Notes: generated from the letters alone by a model not told the origin. A DNA stretch of 64,000 nt from Procambarus clarkii (GCF_040958095.1 NC_091188.1:8612736-8676735), one strand, 5' to 3'; counted from the first letter of the stretch, positions 1-12,043 are shown. A program made the numbers and translations.

Positions 1-165
1 AGGCAGTGTAAAGCGCCCTAAAAGCCTCCTCATTTAGGTTTCTGAATGAAGTTCTAATTTTCGCCAGTGTAGAGTACGCTGCTGTCGTTGTCCTATTTAT
101 ATGTGCCTCAAGAGTTAGATTAGATGTTACGTCCACTCCCAGGTCTCTTTCTCGAATCTTTCTCT
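1..165 (-). mobile_element. LINE-A fragment (reverse transcriptase C-terminal part), cut by window edge
   Basis: Read on the minus strand this matches the LINE-A copy at about 16771-16935, including the words for GVDVTPNLSPEAHI and for the 'FRNLSKEAFRALYTAY' region that follow the reverse transcriptase core. It is a non-LTR retrotransposon piece coding for the segment after the catalytic domain. The element runs off the left edge of the window, so its full extent is unknown. It stops where a GT microsatellite begins. The family call rests on homology inside the window and is firm. The clade (CR1/L2-like) is judged from motifs only. Confidence 0.8.
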
Positions 166-167
166 TT

Positions 168-287
<120 letters not shown>

Positions 288-578
288 TGTTGGAGGCAAA
301 ACGATGTTGCCTGTGGACAGTGGAGGGATTTATTGATAAGACAGTGGAGAGCCTTCTCTCTGGTGAAACACAGCACCCGGGGTCACAGTAGATGGATCAC
401 AGTAGACGGGTCACAGGAGACAGGCCACAGTAGACAGGGCACAATAGACAGCCATAGCGGAAGTTGTGATAGACAGCAGTATAGCCGCCGATGGGCTAAC
501 CTCTGGTCTTTGTTGTCCAATATATTGCAAATTGCTTCCCGGTGCGCCTCTCGTTACTGTTTATAGGTCGTTGTATGC

Positions 579-689
579 CGTGTTCACTGTGTTGTGTTCA
601 CTGTGTTGTGTTCACTGTGTTGTGTTCACTGTGTTGTGTTCACTGTGTTGTGTTCACTGTGTTGTGTTCACTGTGTTGTGTTCACTGTG
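579..689. repeat. 14-bp minisatellite, about 8 copies
   Basis: Unit TTCACTGTGTTGTG repeated almost without change. The flanks are unique. Confidence 0.95.
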
Positions 690-1155
690 ATACTTCTGTG
701 TGTTACATCACTCTAATGTCTCTCTTACTTTGACAGGGTAAGATAACTACTATAGAAACTAGTGTGGTACTAAACACTTAACCAACGAAGAGGATTAAGA
801 TGCTTTTACAAGCTCATGCTATAGTTACATAGTCAATCTTGGGTACAAGTCCAATATATCATCTAGTGTTCCAGTATTAAGACAATGTTTACAAAATTCA
901 GCATATCTCATAACAGAGCCTGTTAATATGGGACATTCTACATTTTAATATTCAAGTGAGTGCATGTTTTCTCTTTCACAAAGTTGACACATTGTGTATA
1001 TCCCATATTTGGGTTTTGAGAATGCTGCCAGATACGTCTATATCCCAGGCGTATTCTGGCCACTATAACATCACATTGTCGAGTTCTTGTTCTATTAGTT
1101 TCATGTATAAATGTTTCCTCAGGGTATTTATAATGTTTAATGCTGCAGCTTTCAG
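690..1155. other. Unassigned AT-rich sequence
   Basis: About 465 bases with no convincing frame, RNA gene or tandem structure that I can see. Nothing in it matches the dispersed families elsewhere in the window. Confidence 0.6.
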
Positions 1156-1415
1156 GAGGCCAGATTCACGAAGCAGTTACGCAAGTACTTGCGAACGTGT
1201 ACATCTTTCCTCAATCTTTGACGGCTTTGGTTACATTTATAAAACAGTTTACAAGCATGAAAACTTCCCAATCAACTGTTGTTGTTGTTATAAACAGCCT
1301 CCTGGTGCTTAGAAGTTCATTAACTGCTTAATAATTGTAAACAAAGCCGCCAAAGATGGAGAAAAGATGAACAGGTTCGTAAGTGCTTGCGTAACTGCTT
1401 CGTGAATCTGGCCCC
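1156..1415 (+). mobile_element. FB1 fold-back (MITE-like) element, copy 1
   Basis: A 260-bp element with terminal inverted repeats (GGCCAGATTCACGAAGCAG at the left, its complement at the right). The arms continue inward with imperfect complementarity for about 100 bases each: a 'ctttgacggctttg' word on the left mirrors 'caaagccgccaaag' on the right. It has no coding capacity. The centre carries the words 'actgttgttgttgttat' and 'cctcctggtgctt', shared with the other three copies. The structure and length suit a non-autonomous DNA transposon. The target duplication is not clear, so the superfamily is not assigned. Confidence 0.85.
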
Positions 1416-1492
1416 AAGTCTTTTTTACATTCATTTATGTATTCTCTCTTCACTGCAAATGAAAACTCTATATTAATTTCTACTACTCTTAC

Positions 1493-1600
1493 CAGTCAGG
1501 TAAGGTTAGGTCAAGTCCAGTCTGGGAAGGTTAGGTCAAGTCCAGTCTGGGAAGGTTAGGTCAAGTCCAATCAGGGAAGGTTAGGTCAAGTCCAAATGTT
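1493..1600. repeat. 25-bp minisatellite, about 4 copies
   Basis: Unit begins AAGGTTAGGTCAAGTCCAGT and ends CTGGG; the last copies read 'ccaatcaggg'. Each unit holds a GGTTAGG word like the TTAGG runs elsewhere, but this is not a TTAGG array. Confidence 0.9.
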
Positions 1601-1766
1601 GAATGTATTGCTGAATTTATTTTTATTTACACTGCTTCTCAGGATCGGGACGATATCTTGACAACGTCTTGGATCGCTATTATGACCCTCTTATGTCGCC
1701 TCTTGATCTTCTTATGTGGTATCAAGTCTTATGTGTCAAGATCAGTCTTTTATGTTCCAACTAACG

Positions 1767-1940
1767 TTTCTGGAGCCTGCGTCAGTGTTTCAGGAGTCTG
1801 CGTCAGTGTTTCAGGAGTCTGCGTCAGTGTTTCTAGAGTCTGCGTCAGTGTTTCCGGAATCTGCGTCAGTGTTTCCGGAGTCTGCGTCAGTGTTTCAGAA
1901 GCCTGCGTCAGTGTTTCCGGAGTCTGCGTCAGTGTTTCAA
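1767..1940. repeat. 21-bp minisatellite, diverged left domain, about 8 copies
   Basis: Units contain GCGTCAGTGTTTCCGGAGTC. They share the phase and the TCAGTGT core of the array that follows at 1941, so this is a diverged edge of the same satellite. The downstream domain is much more uniform. Confidence 0.9.
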
Positions 1941-3150
1941 AAAGACCACATCAGTGTCCAAGAGCCCCACATCAGTGTCCAAGAGCCCTACATCAGCGTC
2001 CAAGAGCCTCACATCAGCGTCCAAGAGCCCCACATCAGTGTACAAGAGCCCCACATCAGCGTCCAAGACCCCACATCAGTGTCCAAGAGCCCCACATCAG
2101 CGTCCAAGACCCCACATCAGTGTCCAAGAGCCCCACATCAGTGTCCAAGAGCCCTACATCAGTGTCCAAGAGCCCTACATCAGTATCCAAGAGCCCCACA
2201 TCAGTGTCCAAGAGCCCCACATCAGTGTCCAAGAGCCCCACATCAGTGTCCAAGAGCCCTACATCAGTGTCCAAGAGCCCCACATCAGTGTCCAAGAGCC
2301 CCACATCAGTGTCCAAGAGCCCCACATCAGTATCCAAGAGCCCCACATCAGTGTCCAAGAGCCCTACATCAGTGTCCAAGAGCCCCACATCAGTGTCCAA
2401 GAGCCCCACATCAGTGTCCAAGAGCCCCACATCAGTATCCAAGAGCCCCACATCAGTGTCCAAGAGCCCTACATCAGTGTCCAAGAGCCCCACATCAGTG
2501 TCCAAGAGCCCCACATCAGTGTCCAAGAGCCCCACATCAGTGTCGAAGAGCCCCACATCAGTATCCAAGAGCCCCACATCAGTGTCCCAGAGTCTACATC
2601 AGTGTCCAAGAGCCTACATCAGTGTCCAAGAGCCCACAACAGTGTCCAAGACCCCACATCAGTATCCAAGAGCCCCACATCAGTGTCCCAGAGTCTACAT
2701 CAGTGTCCAAGAGCCCCACATCAGTGTCCAAGAGCCCTACATCAGTGTCCAAGAGCCCCACATCAGTGTCCAAGAGCCCCACGTCAATGTCCAAGAGCCT
2801 ACATCAGTGTCCAAGAGCCCGACATCAGTGTCCAAGAGCCCTACATCAGTGTCCAAGAGCCCCACATCAGTCTCCAAGAGCCCCACATCAGCGTCCAAGA
2901 GCCCCACATCAGTGTCCAAGAGCCCCACATCAGTGTCTAAGAGCTCTACATCAGTGTCCAAGAGCCCCACATCAGTGTCCAAGAGCCCCACATCAGTGTC
3001 CAAGAACCCCACATCAGTGTCCAAGAGCCCTACATCAGCGTCCAAGAGCCCCACATCAGCGTCCAAGAGCCCCACATCAGTGTCCAAGAGCCCCACATCA
3101 GCGTCCAAGAGCCCCACATCAGCGTCCAAGAGCCCTACATCAGAGAGCTG
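1941..3150. repeat. 21-bp minisatellite, homogenised main domain, about 57 copies
   Basis: Unit CATCAGTGTCCAAGAGCCCC plus one A, with CG/TG variation at the 'cagcg/cagtg' position and runs of identical units. Because 21 is divisible by three, all frames stay open on both strands and translate to repeats such as TSVSKSP or GLLDTDV. There is no sign of a gene start, splice site or codon bias, so I regard these frames as by-products of the repeat. Confidence 0.97.
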
Positions 3151-3279
3151 TGGTCAGGACCCTGCAACACACTAGGGGATGCACAGCACTCTGTTGCACT
3201 CTCAGTGATAAAGACAAATTCCTTTCTCTGTCCAGCTGACTGGGCGAGTTGCTTTGACAAGTCTCCCTCGCTAGAGAAT

Positions 3280-3860
<581 letters not shown>

Positions 3861-4048
3861 AACCACTTGGGGTGGACGGTAGAGCGACGGTATCGTTTCA
3901 AGTAGGTCGGCGTTCAAACCCCCGACCATCCAAGTGGTAGGGCACCATTTCCTTCCCCCCGTCCCATCCCAAATCCTTATCCTGACCCCTTCCAAGTGCT
4001 ATATAGTCGTAATGGCTTGGCGCTTTCCCCCCCCCTGATAATTCCCTT
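3861..4048 (+). mobile_element. SINE-A, tRNA-derived, copy 1
   Basis: The head carries an A-box-like word (GGTGGACGGTAGAGCGACGG) and, about 35 bases later, a B-box-like word (GGCGTTCAAACCCCC), the spacing of a tRNA-derived Pol III promoter. The body (dGGGATGGGACG on the complementary strand, then 'ctatatagtcgtaatggctt', then 'tgataattcc') recurs at 15.6 and 58.1 kb in the opposite orientation. No coding capacity is expected or seen. Three copies within 64 kb with shared ends support a dispersed SINE. Confidence 0.85.
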
Positions 4049-4224
4049 CCCCTTCCCTACCCTCTGAGCACCAGTTTTAGAGAGAATATTGTCTTGAATG
4101 TCTTCTCAGCTTGCGTACATGGAACACATCGATTTCAGCTCTGAAATATTCACTTGTTTGCGTATGTTACAGATACGCAACACCACATATTACGCAAAAC
4201 AAGGACTCACACACACACATACCA

Positions 4225-4262
4225 GCCCCTGCCCCCTCCCCTCCCCCCCCCCCTTCCCGCCG
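4225..4262. repeat. C-rich low-complexity tract
   Basis: Short C/T-rich tract following a small (CA)n run near 4208. No other feature is seen here. Confidence 0.8.
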
Positions 4263-4371
4263 GTCTCCCCTACCTTACAAGGCGCTCGAACACAAGACTC
4301 GAGGATTTAAGAAGCATTTTCTTGCTCATTTACGCTACACATGTAACTTCCATCAATCATGGCGGCGGTCT

Positions 4372-4630
4372 GGGGCCAGATTCACGAAGCAGTAACGCAA
4401 GTACTTACGAATGTGTACATCTTTCCTCAATTTTTGACGACTTTGGTTACATTTATTAAACAGTTTACAAAAATAAAAATTTCAGAATCAACTGTTGTTA
4501 TTGTTATAAACAGCCTCCTGGTGCTTCGGAGCTCATTAACTGTTTAATTTTTGTAAACAAAGCCAACAAAGATTGAGAAAAGATGTACAGGTTCGTAAGT
4601 GCTTGCGTAACTGCTTCGTGAATCTGGCCC
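4372..4630 (+). mobile_element. FB1 fold-back element, copy 2
   Basis: Same orientation and centre as copy 1. The left end GGGGCCAGATTCACGAAGCA is mirrored at the right end, and the arms pair imperfectly over about 100 bases each. 259 bp, non-coding. Confidence 0.88.
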
Positions 4631-4915
4631 AAGGTGTGGTTGGACGTTGCAATTCTTTCTTGGTTTTGCATGTTTTTGCAGATGACAGGAAGTGCCTAAG
4701 TGTATATGCTGGCGGTTGACACTTGGATGAGAGTGTTTGACATTTAGTGCTTCAGCTATATCTAATCTACTATGCATCTGTCGATTTCTTTTTTGTGAGT
4801 GTGTTGCTGGATAGTATATATATCTCTGGCGATGATCTGGTTGCGTGTCGAAATGATGGATATGTAATCCTTGTTTTAAAGACTTGTTTCTAGCGCATCG
4901 TTAGACGCACTCTCC
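4631..4915. other. Unassigned sequence
   Basis: About 285 bases with no recognisable gene or repeat family from this window. Confidence 0.5.
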
Positions 4916-5206
4916 ACGGTCTCCGTGGAGTAGTGGTAAGACGCTCGCCTGGCGTTCCGCGAGCGCTTTGTCATGGGTTCGCATCCTGGCCAGGGAGGAT
5001 TGACTGGGCGCAAATCCTTAACTGTAGCCTCTGTTTAACTCAACAGTAAAATGGGTACATGGATGTTAAAACGATTCTTCGCGGCAGGGGATCGTATTCC
5101 AGGGACCATAGGATTAAGGACTTGCCCGAAACGCTACGCGTACTAGTGGCTGTACAAGAATGAACAACTCTTGTATATATATATAAATAAAAAAAATTAA
5201 GATATG
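4916..5206 (+). mobile_element. SINE-D, tRNA-derived, near full length
   Basis: The head has an A box (GTGGAGTAGTGGTAAGACGC) and a B box (GGGTTCGCATCC) in tRNA-like spacing. A body follows that contains 'tgcccgaaacgctacgcgta' and 'ctagtggctgta', and an A-rich 3' end is preceded by a short TA run. The same body word reappears at 57.64 kb in a fragment. This matches the usual SINE layout of tRNA head, family-specific body and A-rich tail. Confidence 0.85.
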
Positions 5207-5378
5207 TCACCGTGCCAATATAGTTAGCAGGTTACAGTTGAGAGTCCACAGGTGAGGATGCAAAGGTATACACAATTTTCGTCTCTTTCAAGACGCTTCT
5301 TTGGGTGTCTATAGAGAGTTCTTCGTGAGCATCTTGGGCGGTCATCTTACTCTTGTCTTGTGTGTCGAGCTGTGTTTA

Positions 5379-5656
5379 CTAGTTGTGTTTTGCGGGGGTT
5401 GAGCTTTGCTCTTTCGGCCCGCCTCTCAAATGTCAATCAACTGTTTACTAACTACTTTTTTTTTTTTTTTTTCACACCACACACCCCAGGAAGCAGCCCG
5501 TTACAGCTGACTAACTCCCAGGTACCTATTTACTGCTAGGTAACAGGGGCACTTAGGGTGAAAGAAACTTTGCCCATTTGTTTCTGCCTCGTGCGGGAAT
5601 CGAACCCGCGCCACAGAATTACGAGTCCTGCGCGCTATCCAGCAGGCTACGAGGCC
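5379..5656 (-). mobile_element. SINE-C, tRNA-derived with LINE-A-like 3' tail, copy 1
   Basis: On the minus strand it starts at a tRNA-like head (CTCGTAGCCTGCTGGATAGC, then the B box GGGTTCGATTCCCGC). Next comes the body 'gcagaaacaaatgggcaaag ... ctaggtacctgggagttagtcagctg', interrupted by an A run (T run on the plus strand at 5458-5472). The last 70 bases match the LINE-A 3' end: 'gttgattgacatttgagagg' and 'ctcaacccccgcaaaacac'. The shared 3' end suggests that LINE-A machinery mobilises it. Confidence 0.88.
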
Positions 5657-5674
5657 CCTAAGTAAAATAGGGGC

Positions 5675-5675
<1 letters not shown>
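5648..5675. repeat. Short inverted repeat at SINE-C/(GT)n junction
   Basis: AGGCCCCTA is followed seven bases later by its complement TAGGGGCCT, just before the GT run. Confidence 0.6.
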
Positions 5676-5752
<77 letters not shown>

Positions 5753-5786
5753 GTGTGTGTATGTGCGTGTGTGCGTGCGCGTGTTT
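5676..5786. repeat. (GT)n microsatellite with GC interruptions
   Basis: About 110 bp of GT with scattered GC and AT interruptions toward the right end, as in an ageing microsatellite. Confidence 0.95.
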
Positions 5787-5948
5787 CGATAACTGAGTTT
5801 GGAGCTTGACTAGCATAACAAGTGAGCCAATTAACGAAAGACAAAAAAAAACTGATTTATTTTTATGGACGCACGAGAGAGCCAGTCTTCCCTATTGGTA
5901 ATACCTTTTGTTCTGGTGATACGTAAGCCAAGTGATAGATATTGTCCC

Positions 5949-6235
5949 AGTGTGGTGAGTGGTGAGGGAGGGAGGTGGGAGGAGAGGATTACCCCCCTGG
6001 AGCCAGTGTGGTGAGTGATGTGGGAAGTAGGATGAAAGAATTACCCCCCTGGAGCCAGTGTGGTGAATGATGTGGGAAGTAGGATGAAAGAATTACCCCC
6101 CTGGAGCCAGTGTGGTGAGTGATGTGGGAAGTAGGATGAAAGAATTACCCCCCTGGAGCCAGTGTGGTGAATGATGTGGGAAGTAGGATGAAAGAATTAC
6201 CCCCCTGGAGCCAGTGTGGTGACTAGTGAGGGAGG
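5949..6235. repeat. 52-bp minisatellite, about 5.5 copies
   Basis: Successive AGCCAGTGTGGTGA words lie 52 bases apart. Each unit ends in 'attacccccctgg'. The outer copies are more diverged than the central ones. Confidence 0.93.
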
Positions 6236-6715
6236 TAGGATGACAACAGCTGGCAGTAATCAGGATGACAGCAAACAGTGAACAAGTTATCCCCCCTTTC
6301 GTTCAGATGCAGTCATTTCTGGTCTTCAAGCTATAGGGGGACTAACCAGCTTAGTGAACATATATATAACAGGTTTTCTTGCAAAACTGGAACGAAACCT
6401 TTTGGGGATATTGAGCTCCTCAGCCGGTAATGGTCTGCAGGATCAATGTCGTTTTGCGGTCATTAAAACGATACAAAAACGAATCCACGGCATCTGGCTG
6501 GAATTTGACATCGAAAACACGACTACAGGAAAAATTCCCAAGGTGAAAATTTAGGAAAGGAAAATGTCCATCGACAGACATTTGTCTTATGTCTATCGCT
6601 GTGGAATGTCTTAATGCCGTCAGTCATCTGTGTCAGTGTAGAATGTATATCTTCATATTTGTTATGGTTGAGAATATCTTCATATCAGCCTTGTCAACAC
6701 AGTGTCTTGATCGGC
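6236..6715. other. Unassigned sequence
   Basis: About 480 bases. A 66-codon open frame at 6354-6554 has no motif I recognise, no start context and no neighbouring exon-like signal, so I do not call it a gene. Confidence 0.5.
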
Positions 6716-7010
6716 CAGCCAGCCAATCACAGGGTGTTTTAACCAACTAGGTAGCCAAAACGGTTGCGTCTAACCAAGCCAGCCAACCAATCATAGGGTG
6801 GGCTTAACCAGCTAGGTAGCCAAAACGGTTGCGTCTAACCAAGCCAGCCAACCAATCACAGGGTGGGCTTAACCAGCTAGGTAGCCAAAACGGTTGCGTC
6901 TAAGGTAGCCAGCCAACCAATCACAGGGTGGGCTTAACCAGCTAGGTAGCCAAAACGGTTGCGTCTAAGGTAGCCAGCCAACCAATCACAGGGTGGGCTT
7001 AACCAGCTGT
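6716..7010. repeat. 64-66-bp minisatellite, about 5 copies
   Basis: Units contain CCAACCAATCACAGGGTGGG and 'ccaaaacggttgcgtct'. Spacing is 64 bases, rising to 66 where 'accaagcc' becomes 'aaggtagcc'. Confidence 0.93.
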
Positions 7011-7117
7011 CTCTAGAGGCAGAGGGAAGGAGGAACTAGCCTCGGCAGTCTGTGCGTCTCGTAGCTGCCTCCAGTAAAGGTGATGGATCACTGCACCTGA
7101 ACAGTCTTCTTTTACTG

Positions 7118-7818
7118 GGGGCCTCTGTTCTCTGTTGGGGATCTGTGAGCTCTGTTGGGGGGTGTCTGTGCTCTGTTGGGGATCTGTGAGCTCTGTTGGG
7201 GGCCTCTGTGCTCTGTTGGGGATCTGTGAGCTCTGTTGGGGGCCTCTGTTCTCTGTTTGGGGCTCTGTGCTCTGTTGGAGGGTGGTATCTGTGCTCTGTT
7301 GGGAGGCCTCTGTGCTCTGTTGGGGAGCCTATGTGCTCTGTTGGGGGCCTATGTGTTCTCTGTTGGGGGCCTCTGTTCTCTGTTGGGGCTCTCTGTGCTC
7401 TGTTGGGGGTAACTGTTCTCTGTTGGGGGCCCTCTGTGCTCTGTTGGGGATCTGTGAGCTCTGTTGGGGGACTGTTCTCTGTTGGGGGGCCTCTGTGCTC
7501 TGTTGGGGAGCCACTGTGCTCTGTTTGGGGCTCTGTTGGAGGTATCTGTGCTCTGTTGGGGATCTGTGAGCTCTGTTGGGATCTGTGAGCTCTGTTGGGT
7601 GCCACTGTTCTCTGTTGGGGGATCTGTGAGCTCTGTTGGGGGCCTCTGTGCTCTGTTGGGGGTATCTGTGCTCTGTTGGGGGCCTCTGTTCTCTGTTGGG
7701 AGGCTTCTGTGCTCTGTTGGAAGGCCTCTGTGCTCTGTTGGGGGGTCTCTATGCTCTGCTGGGGGGCCACTGTGCTCTGTTTGGGGCTCTGTGCTCCACT
7801 GGGAGTTTCTGTGCTCTG
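7118..7818. repeat. About 19-20-bp minisatellite (CTCTGTTGGGG), about 35 copies
   Basis: Every unit has CTCTGTTGGGG followed by a variable 6-10 base linker such as 'gcctctgtg' or 'atctgtgag'. Variable unit length and strong G-skew on the plus strand are clear. Open frames on both strands (LCWG-type and QQSTEAP-type) are by-products of the repeat. Confidence 0.95.
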
Positions 7819-8264
7819 ATCATAATACTTTCTCCTAGCAGGTCTCGCCCGTGTTGAACGAGTGATGGTCAAGCAAGTCATCAACATCTGCAGAGTGCAG
7901 ATGTTAGGGTGATGTGCAGATGTTAGGGTGATCTGCAGAGTGCAGATGTTAGGGGCTTTATTCCCACCTTCAACAGTTTCCTCCCTCTGTGTGAGCTAAT
8001 TGCTCATGGTAATTGTTCCGGGGTAATAACACCTGCTAATTGCTTCATCATAATCTCCTTCATCTCTCAGGTGTTTGGTAGCTGGAATTATCTGGTAAGT
8101 GGGGGAGGTTTTCTCCTTTCTTGGAGTGCAGTGTTCTGGGGGACGTATATTGTGGGTTTCTTGCCTTGTTAGTGGATTATTTTCTATTGGCATAACTTTC
8201 CATTTTCCATTTCCATTGACATAACTTCCTGCGAAGTTATGTCGTGTTTGTGGCGTGTGATCTA
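7819..8264. other. Unassigned sequence with a short local duplication
   Basis: 'gtgcagatgttagggtgat' is locally duplicated at 7895-7955. Otherwise no repeat family or gene is recognised. Confidence 0.5.
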
Positions 8265-8626
8265 ATTACATGTTTGTCGTACATATTAATTAAAGTGGCT
8301 TAACAAGTCGAATTTTCCTGAAATTATTATATTTTTCCAATTTTTTGTTCTTGTGGAATGGAGGAAGTTTCTTTTATATTATAAATGATTTGATTTATCT
8401 TTATTTCAGTTAGAACTAACGTAGAAATTTGATTAGATCTACCCTAACTTATCTTAGCCTAAATAAATTAGTAATTTATGTTCTTAATGCAGTATAATAT
8501 ATTGTTAATTGGAATAAACCAATTTGGAAAGAAATATTTGAAAATAACGAAATCACTCTGTTAGGCAAATCGTGCTTTGCATACTAGGCCAAGTAGTGCG
8601 GCTCTGGAGTAATAGGTATCACACAT
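8265..8626 (+). mobile_element. FB2 palindromic element, diverged copy
   Basis: The left arm ('cttaacaagtcgaattttcc') and right arm ('ttaggcaaatcgtgctttgc', 'actaggccaagtagtgcg') are recognisable, mutated forms of the FB2 ends at 18.92-19.78 kb. The internal TTAGG runs have decayed to 'taccctaacttatcttagcc'. It abuts a CA/TA microsatellite, as the younger copies do. This is an old copy; the boundaries are approximate. Confidence 0.65.

Positions 8627-9088
<462 letters not shown>

Positions 9089-9156
<68 letters not shown>
9089..9156. repeat. (AT)n microsatellite after FB2
   Basis: Pure AT tract of about 68 bp bordering the truncated FB2. Confidence 0.97.
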
Positions 9157-9158
<2 letters not shown>

Positions 9159-9514
9159 CAAGCCGTGACTATGGCAAGCTGTGTATCCGGAATGTCACCT
9201 GAGGTTTACGTGGGATGAATAACAATAACTGAATGACCCTGTTTGGATGACCAGAAAACTTTAACCCAGAAAAGATTTACCCAGAAAAGATTTACCCATA
9301 AAATTTTTACTCTGAAATCTTTTACCCGGAAAACTTAAAAAAAAAAAAATTGTCCCTCCCAAGGAACTTTTTAAGGGAGACATTGAAAAGTCACGTAATT
9401 GTTACTTTGTTTTTCCTGACTGGGATTGGCAGAGGAGAAACGAAGAATCATACTGGAGGGAATTTTACATAGACTCATAGATGACAACTCTGTTGTGATG
9501 AAGCCTTTTCTCTG
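9157..9514. other. Unassigned sequence with a short TTTACCC motif repeat
   Basis: The word 'cccagaaaagatttac' recurs at 9255-9320. There may be diverged LINE-A at the right end, but I cannot align it by eye. Confidence 0.5.
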
Positions 9515-10656
9515 GCATTCTTTGACACAGTCCCCCCCATAAGAGGCTGATGCATAAGCTAGAGAAACAGGCAGGAGTAACTGGTAAGGTGCTCCAGTGG
9601 ATAAGGGAGTACCTAAGCAATAGGAAGCAGAGAGTTACTATGAGGGGGTGAGACCTCAGAATGGCGTGAAATCACAAGTGGAGTCCCACAGGGTACTGTA
9701 CTCGAACCTATCCTGTTTCTGATATACGTACATGATCTCCCAGAGGGTATAGACTCATTCCTCTCAATTTTTGCTGATAATGCCAAAATTATGAGAAGGA
9801 TTAATACTGAGGACAGCATGAGGCTTGAAGAAGACCTGGACAAACTGAAAAAATGGTCCAACAAATGATTGTTAGAGCTTAACCTGAGCAAATGTAATGT
9901 AATGATGATATGTGTAGGGAGCAAGAGGCCAGATACAAGGTATCATTTGGGAGATGAAATTCGTCAAGAATCAGAGAGAGAGAGAGAAAGACCTGGGGGT
10001 TAATATCACGCCAGACCTGTCCCCTGAAGCCCACATCAAGAGAATAACCTCAGCGGCATATGTCAGGTTGGCCAACATATGAACGGCCTTTAGAAACTTG
10101 TGTAAGGAATCATTCAGAACCTTGTATACCACGTATGTCAGACCAATCCTGGAGTATGCAGCTCCAGCATGGAGTCCATATCTCGTCAAGCATAAGAATT
10201 GAAGAAGGCTCAGAAGTTGGCCACCAGACTAATGCCCGAACTGGGAGGGGGGGGCATGAGCTATGAGGAAAGACTACGAGAATTAAACCTTACGTATCTG
10301 GTAGACAGGAGAGTTAGGGGGGGGGACATGATCGCCACATACAAGATTCTCAAAGGAATTAATAGGGTAAACAATAACAGTTTACTTAACAATAGGAGCA
10401 CACCTACTAAGGGGACACAGGTGGAAATTGAGTGTCTAAGTGAGCCATAAAGACATTAAAATTTTGTTTAGTGTCAGAGTAGTTGACAAATGGAATGCAC
10501 TAGGAAGTGATGTGGTGGAGGCTGACTCCACACCCAGTTTAAAGTGTAGATATGATAGAGCCCAATAGGTTCAGGAACCTATACACCTGTTGATTGACGG
10601 TTGAGAGGCGGGACCAACCCCCTCAAGCACAACTAGATGAGTTCAACTTGGTGAGT
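9515..10656 (+). mobile_element. LINE-A, 5'-truncated, reverse transcriptase from motif A to 3' end
   Basis: Starts near the motif A remnant (FDTVP), passes through a B motif (SGVPQG type at about 9675-9690) and a C motif, and continues to the family C-terminus (SHKDIKILFSVRVV, the 'evDSxxSFKCRYDRAQ' end) and the 3' tail at 10617-10656. In the C motif the second catalytic aspartate codon reads as asparagine (FADN in place of FADD). Frame breaks are present and the longest open piece is short, so this copy is dead. The 3' end passes straight into (AC)n. Confidence 0.9.
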
Positions 10657-10674
10657 ACACACACACACACACAC
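10657..10674. repeat. (AC)n linking two LINE-A pieces
   Basis: A short AC run that continues the GTGAGTAC tail of the left LINE-A and ends exactly where the next LINE-A piece begins. Confidence 0.9.
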
Positions 10675-10870
10675 GGAATTAATGGAATTCATTAGGAAGT
10701 GATGTGGTGGAGGCAGACTCCATACACAGTTTCAAATGTAGATATGATAGAGCCCATTAGGCTCAGGAATCTGTACACCAATTGATTGACAGTTGAGAGG
10801 CGGGACCAATGAACCAGAGCTCATCCCCCGCAACCACAACTAGGTAAGTACAACTAGGTAAGTACACACG
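10675..10870 (+). mobile_element. LINE-A 3'-end fragment
   Basis: Starts at the 'aatggaattcattaggaagt' region, in the last 40 codons of the LINE-A frame. It includes the 'gttgagaggcgggacca' 3' UTR word and ends in two copies of the 14-bp tail (here AACTAGGTAAGTAC) plus a short AC run. Same orientation as the piece just upstream. Confidence 0.9.
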
Positions 10871-11174
10871 CACACCTACCCCTTCAGTGCACTGTACCAA
10901 CCAATTAATTCTTATGAATGCATAAATCCTGTATCGAGACTGAGAGTTGTTCGAAATTGTCCCAGACCGCTATGATGAATAGGCGCTGTGATTCCCAGCA
11001 CCCAGCAGGCTGCAGAGGTGTTCACTCATGCCCAGCCGTGAGGTATTAGTATACCCACGACTAGGGCAATGGGGTGCCCTTCACGTACCTTATACCCAAC
11101 ACTCCTTCATATACACACCTTATCCAACATTCCTCCCTCAACACCGTCTCTGCATATCTAAATAAATCCAAAAG
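10871..11174. other. Unassigned sequence
   Basis: About 300 bases with no supportable feature. Confidence 0.5.
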
Positions 11175-11848
<674 letters not shown>

Positions 11849-11940
11849 TCAGCTGTGAATTGTTTTAATAAGGAAAGATTCCAGACGCAACTATATTGCT
11901 GCTATGGAATCTTTCCTTATTACGGTCACTTCACAGCTGA
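11849..11940. mobile_element. FB3 small hairpin element
   Basis: Outer arms TCAGCTGTGAA (11849-11859) and its complement (11930-11940) enclose inner arms AATAAGGAAAGATTCCA (11867-11883) and its complement (11905-11921). 92 bp in total and non-coding. It could be a very short MITE or a replication-generated hairpin; only one copy is seen. Confidence 0.6.
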
Positions 11941-12003
11941 GTAGCTACATGTCTCTACCTCTCATGCGTTGGGTCCGTGGTTCGAGTCTCCTAGAACCCA
12001 GGT
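11941..12003 (+). mobile_element. Possible tRNA-like SINE remnant
   Basis: 'gagtagctacatgtctctac' resembles a degraded A box, and GTGGTTCGAGTCTCC fits a B box about 35 bases later. There is no clear body, so it is weakly supported. Confidence 0.4.
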
Positions 12004-12043
12004 GAACGGAATTATTATATATTAGCTTATTGTGCATATTTAG

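Noticed and set aside
1658-3239. Open frames of about 500 codons (TSVSKSP-type repeats) on the plus strand, and GLLDTDV-type repeats on the minus strand
   Set aside because: All lie in a 21-bp tandem repeat. Several frames on both strands are open at once and the changes show no third-position bias.
5585-5656. tRNA gene on the minus strand
   Set aside because: Same SINE-C head as above, continuous with the SINE body and LINE-A-like tail.
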